A DNA stretch of 47,936 nucleotides from Gnetum montanum (taxonomy: Eukaryota > Streptophyta > Gnetopsida > Gnetales > Gnetaceae): contig MNCI01022085.1 of NCBI GenBank assembly GCA_015680685.1, positions 1-47,936 on the forward strand, given 5' to 3'. Positions 46,600 to 47,936 of the stretch are shown piece after piece; within the stretch, counting starts at the first letter, position 1, and the number at the start of each line of letters is the position of its first letter. The notes below the pieces were generated by a model that saw nothing but the letters and a program-made list of their open reading frames with translations, made no database searches and was not told the DNA's origin. A program made the translations under genes and the position numbers.

Positions 46600-47530
46600 T
46601 TTGATGATTTGAGGTTATCTAATGATTTCTTGGACAACCCTTATCTTTTGAGGGTCCACCTTATTTCTTTTCTTGAAATTATATATCCTAAGACAATGTC
46701 TTCTTAGATCATCAAGTGGCACTTTTGCCAATTGAGCCACAGGTTCCTCTTCATACATTATTTTAGTACCTACACAAGATGGTCCAATGCTTGTTCAAAA
46801 TTAGCTCCATAGATGAAGAATTCATCCATAAATACTTCTATACAACTAGTAATCTTCTACTAAAAGATACTAAGAACTAGGTGTTGAAAGATTGCAGGGG
46901 TATTACATAGGCTAAAAGGCATCTTCTTGTATGCAAAAGTTACCCAAGAACTTGTGAAAGTTATTTTGGCTTGGTCTTCTAGAGCAATTTGTATTTGAAT
47001 ATATCCACTGTACCCATTGAGAAAATTATAATACTTATGCTCTACAATTGTATCCAATAGTTAGTCCAAAAATGACAACAGAAAATGATCCTTGAACATA
47101 GCCATGTTCAATAGCCTAACATCTATATAAACTCTCTATTGTTCATCTTTCTTTGATACAATAATGAGTGGGCTCACTCATTCACTATCTACCATCGCAT
47201 AGGTGAATCCTTCCTTAAGAAGTTTCTCAACTTATTTTTAACAACTTGTCTTAATTTTGAATTCTATCTTCTTTGCATTACTTCTTAGATTTGATAATGG
47301 AGTCTGTGTAGATCCGATGTTGGCTTATGCATGGATCTATTCCTATTAATTCATCATATGACCTAGCAAAGGTTGTTGGCCATCTATTAACTACCTTTAG
47401 CAACTTTTCCTTTTGTTCCTTATTGAGCTAGGCATTGATAATTACCAACTGTCCATTATTAAAAAGTACAAATTCTAAAGATGCTAGTAAGGACTTTAGT
47501 TCTAAGGGACCTTGTTTAGAAGTATCAGGA
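46600..47530 (-). pseudogene. Athila-like reverse transcriptase, outer element
   Basis: 46860-47057 is open: NFLNGYSGYIQIQIALEDQA, ITFTSSWVTFAYKKMPFSLC and NTPAIFQ. The catalytic box reads FMDEF at 46821-46832: the second Asp is Glu. N-terminal blocks (LIGIDPCIS .. FKDHFLLSF) lie at 47070-47350 with stops. Confidence 0.82.
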
Positions 47531-47744
47531 ATTTTCAACTCTTCCTAATCCGTTTCTACTTCTTTTTTGTATTTTTCTTTGAAGAGTTCGTTGTGGATTT
47601 ATTCCCTCTCATCCATCATGTTGATATAAGCACCTGTGAGGATTTCAACTGGTTCCATGCACATTAGTGGAAGTAGAGTTATCATATTGTTGCATATAAG
47701 CACCTTTGGGTGTTCCACATTTAGATTGACAGCGGATTATGTTT
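47531..47744 (-). other. Break-off zone of the outer element
   Basis: Homology to the inner element (about 39450-39640) fades near 47725. The following bases (TTGACAGCGGATTATG, then GGCATACGCGGGGG) match nothing else in the window. The change to peroxidase 3' flanking DNA happens here. Confidence 0.5.
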
Positions 47745-47936
47745 CTACCATATGGCATACGCGGGGGCTACATAACATAAATTCAATTTAATGCTTTTTC
47801 CTAATATATCAGAACACATAAGCAGCAGAGAGACTAGTAGAGCACAGAACAACCCCCAAGAGCCTTTTATTTTCTTAATTAATTTTTTCTTGCCGCAGTC
47901 AGAAATGCAAATCGAATGAAATGAAAGCAAGGCCAA
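47745..47936 (-). other. 3' UTR of a second class III peroxidase gene (coding part beyond the edge)
   Basis: Aligns with 5995-6172, the 3' region of the peroxidase pseudogene. Shared: GGGCTtCATAAtATAAATTCAATTTA, agCCyTTTATTgTCTTAATTAA, then the CCrCAGTCArAAA motif. By that alignment the stop codon would fall about 20-30 bases past the window end. The short open frame across it (47745-47936) is not a gene. Confidence 0.75.
47866..47871 (-). terminator. Polyadenylation signal AATAAA of the second peroxidase
   Basis: AATAAA on the minus strand at the position that matches 6096-6101 of the pseudogene. Confidence 0.6.

Larger units (their letters stand above)
28681..47730 (-). mobile_element. Outer Athila-like retrotransposon (5' end missing), host of a nested copy
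   Basis: The 3' LTR is 28681-29508, with a polypurine tract (ATGGGAATA) at 29509-29517. Upward from there come a third ORF, non-coding DNA, the inner element (33612-43745), then integrase, RNase H and reverse transcriptase up to about 47530. Gag, primer-binding site and 5' LTR are absent. The element breaks near 47730 against peroxidase 3' flanking DNA. About 8.9 kb of it remains once the inner element is removed. Confidence 0.8.

Overview
This window is nuclear DNA of a seed plant, from a gene-poor, retrotransposon-packed region. It holds a broken class III (secretory) peroxidase gene with the standard plant exon layout, and about 37 kb of old LTR retrotransposons nested inside one another. 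The large AT-rich introns, the heavily decayed Athila-like, chromovirus and Tat-like elements, and a LINE of a type I associate with conifers suggest a gymnosperm. That last step is inference, and no species can be named from the sequence.

Left part (1-9560). A minus-strand Athila-like LTR enters from the left edge and ends at 516. Then come a block with a decayed coiled-coil ORF (about 2340-3860), a partial LTR ending at 4568, and unassigned AT-rich DNA. The peroxidase pseudogene lies on the minus strand at 6192-8398. Exons 1-3 are clear, but an 8-bp tandem duplication in exon 2, a 1-nt deletion in exon 3 and loss of most of exon 4 (including the proximal heme histidine) disable it.

Middle (9560-28680). 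A Tat-like integrase tail (plus strand) and a LINE reverse-transcriptase remnant (minus strand) come first. The LINE is interrupted at 11564 by a plus-strand Athila-like element. That element's 5' LTR is split by a chromovirus (about 11850-17727). Its gag survives at 18437-20640 but its own pol is missing. A chromovirus integrase/chromodomain tail follows, itself split by a probable 3.2-kb solo LTR (20859-24025). Next come a second copy of the coiled-coil ORF, a polypurine tract, and a 3' LTR cut at 28680.

Right part (28681-47936). A minus-strand Athila-like element begins at 28681. A second member of the same family (33612-43745) sits inside it, with both LTRs, PBS, PPT and a perfect 5-bp target duplication (CATTC). 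The outer element has a long third ORF between integrase and 3' LTR, ending in the same coiled coil; the inner element lacks it. The outer element breaks off near 47730. The last 190 bases match the 3' untranslated region of the peroxidase pseudogene, so a second peroxidase gene very probably starts just past the right edge. The retroelement nest therefore appears to lie between two tandem peroxidase paralogues. No intact host gene, tRNA, rRNA or CRISPR array was found.
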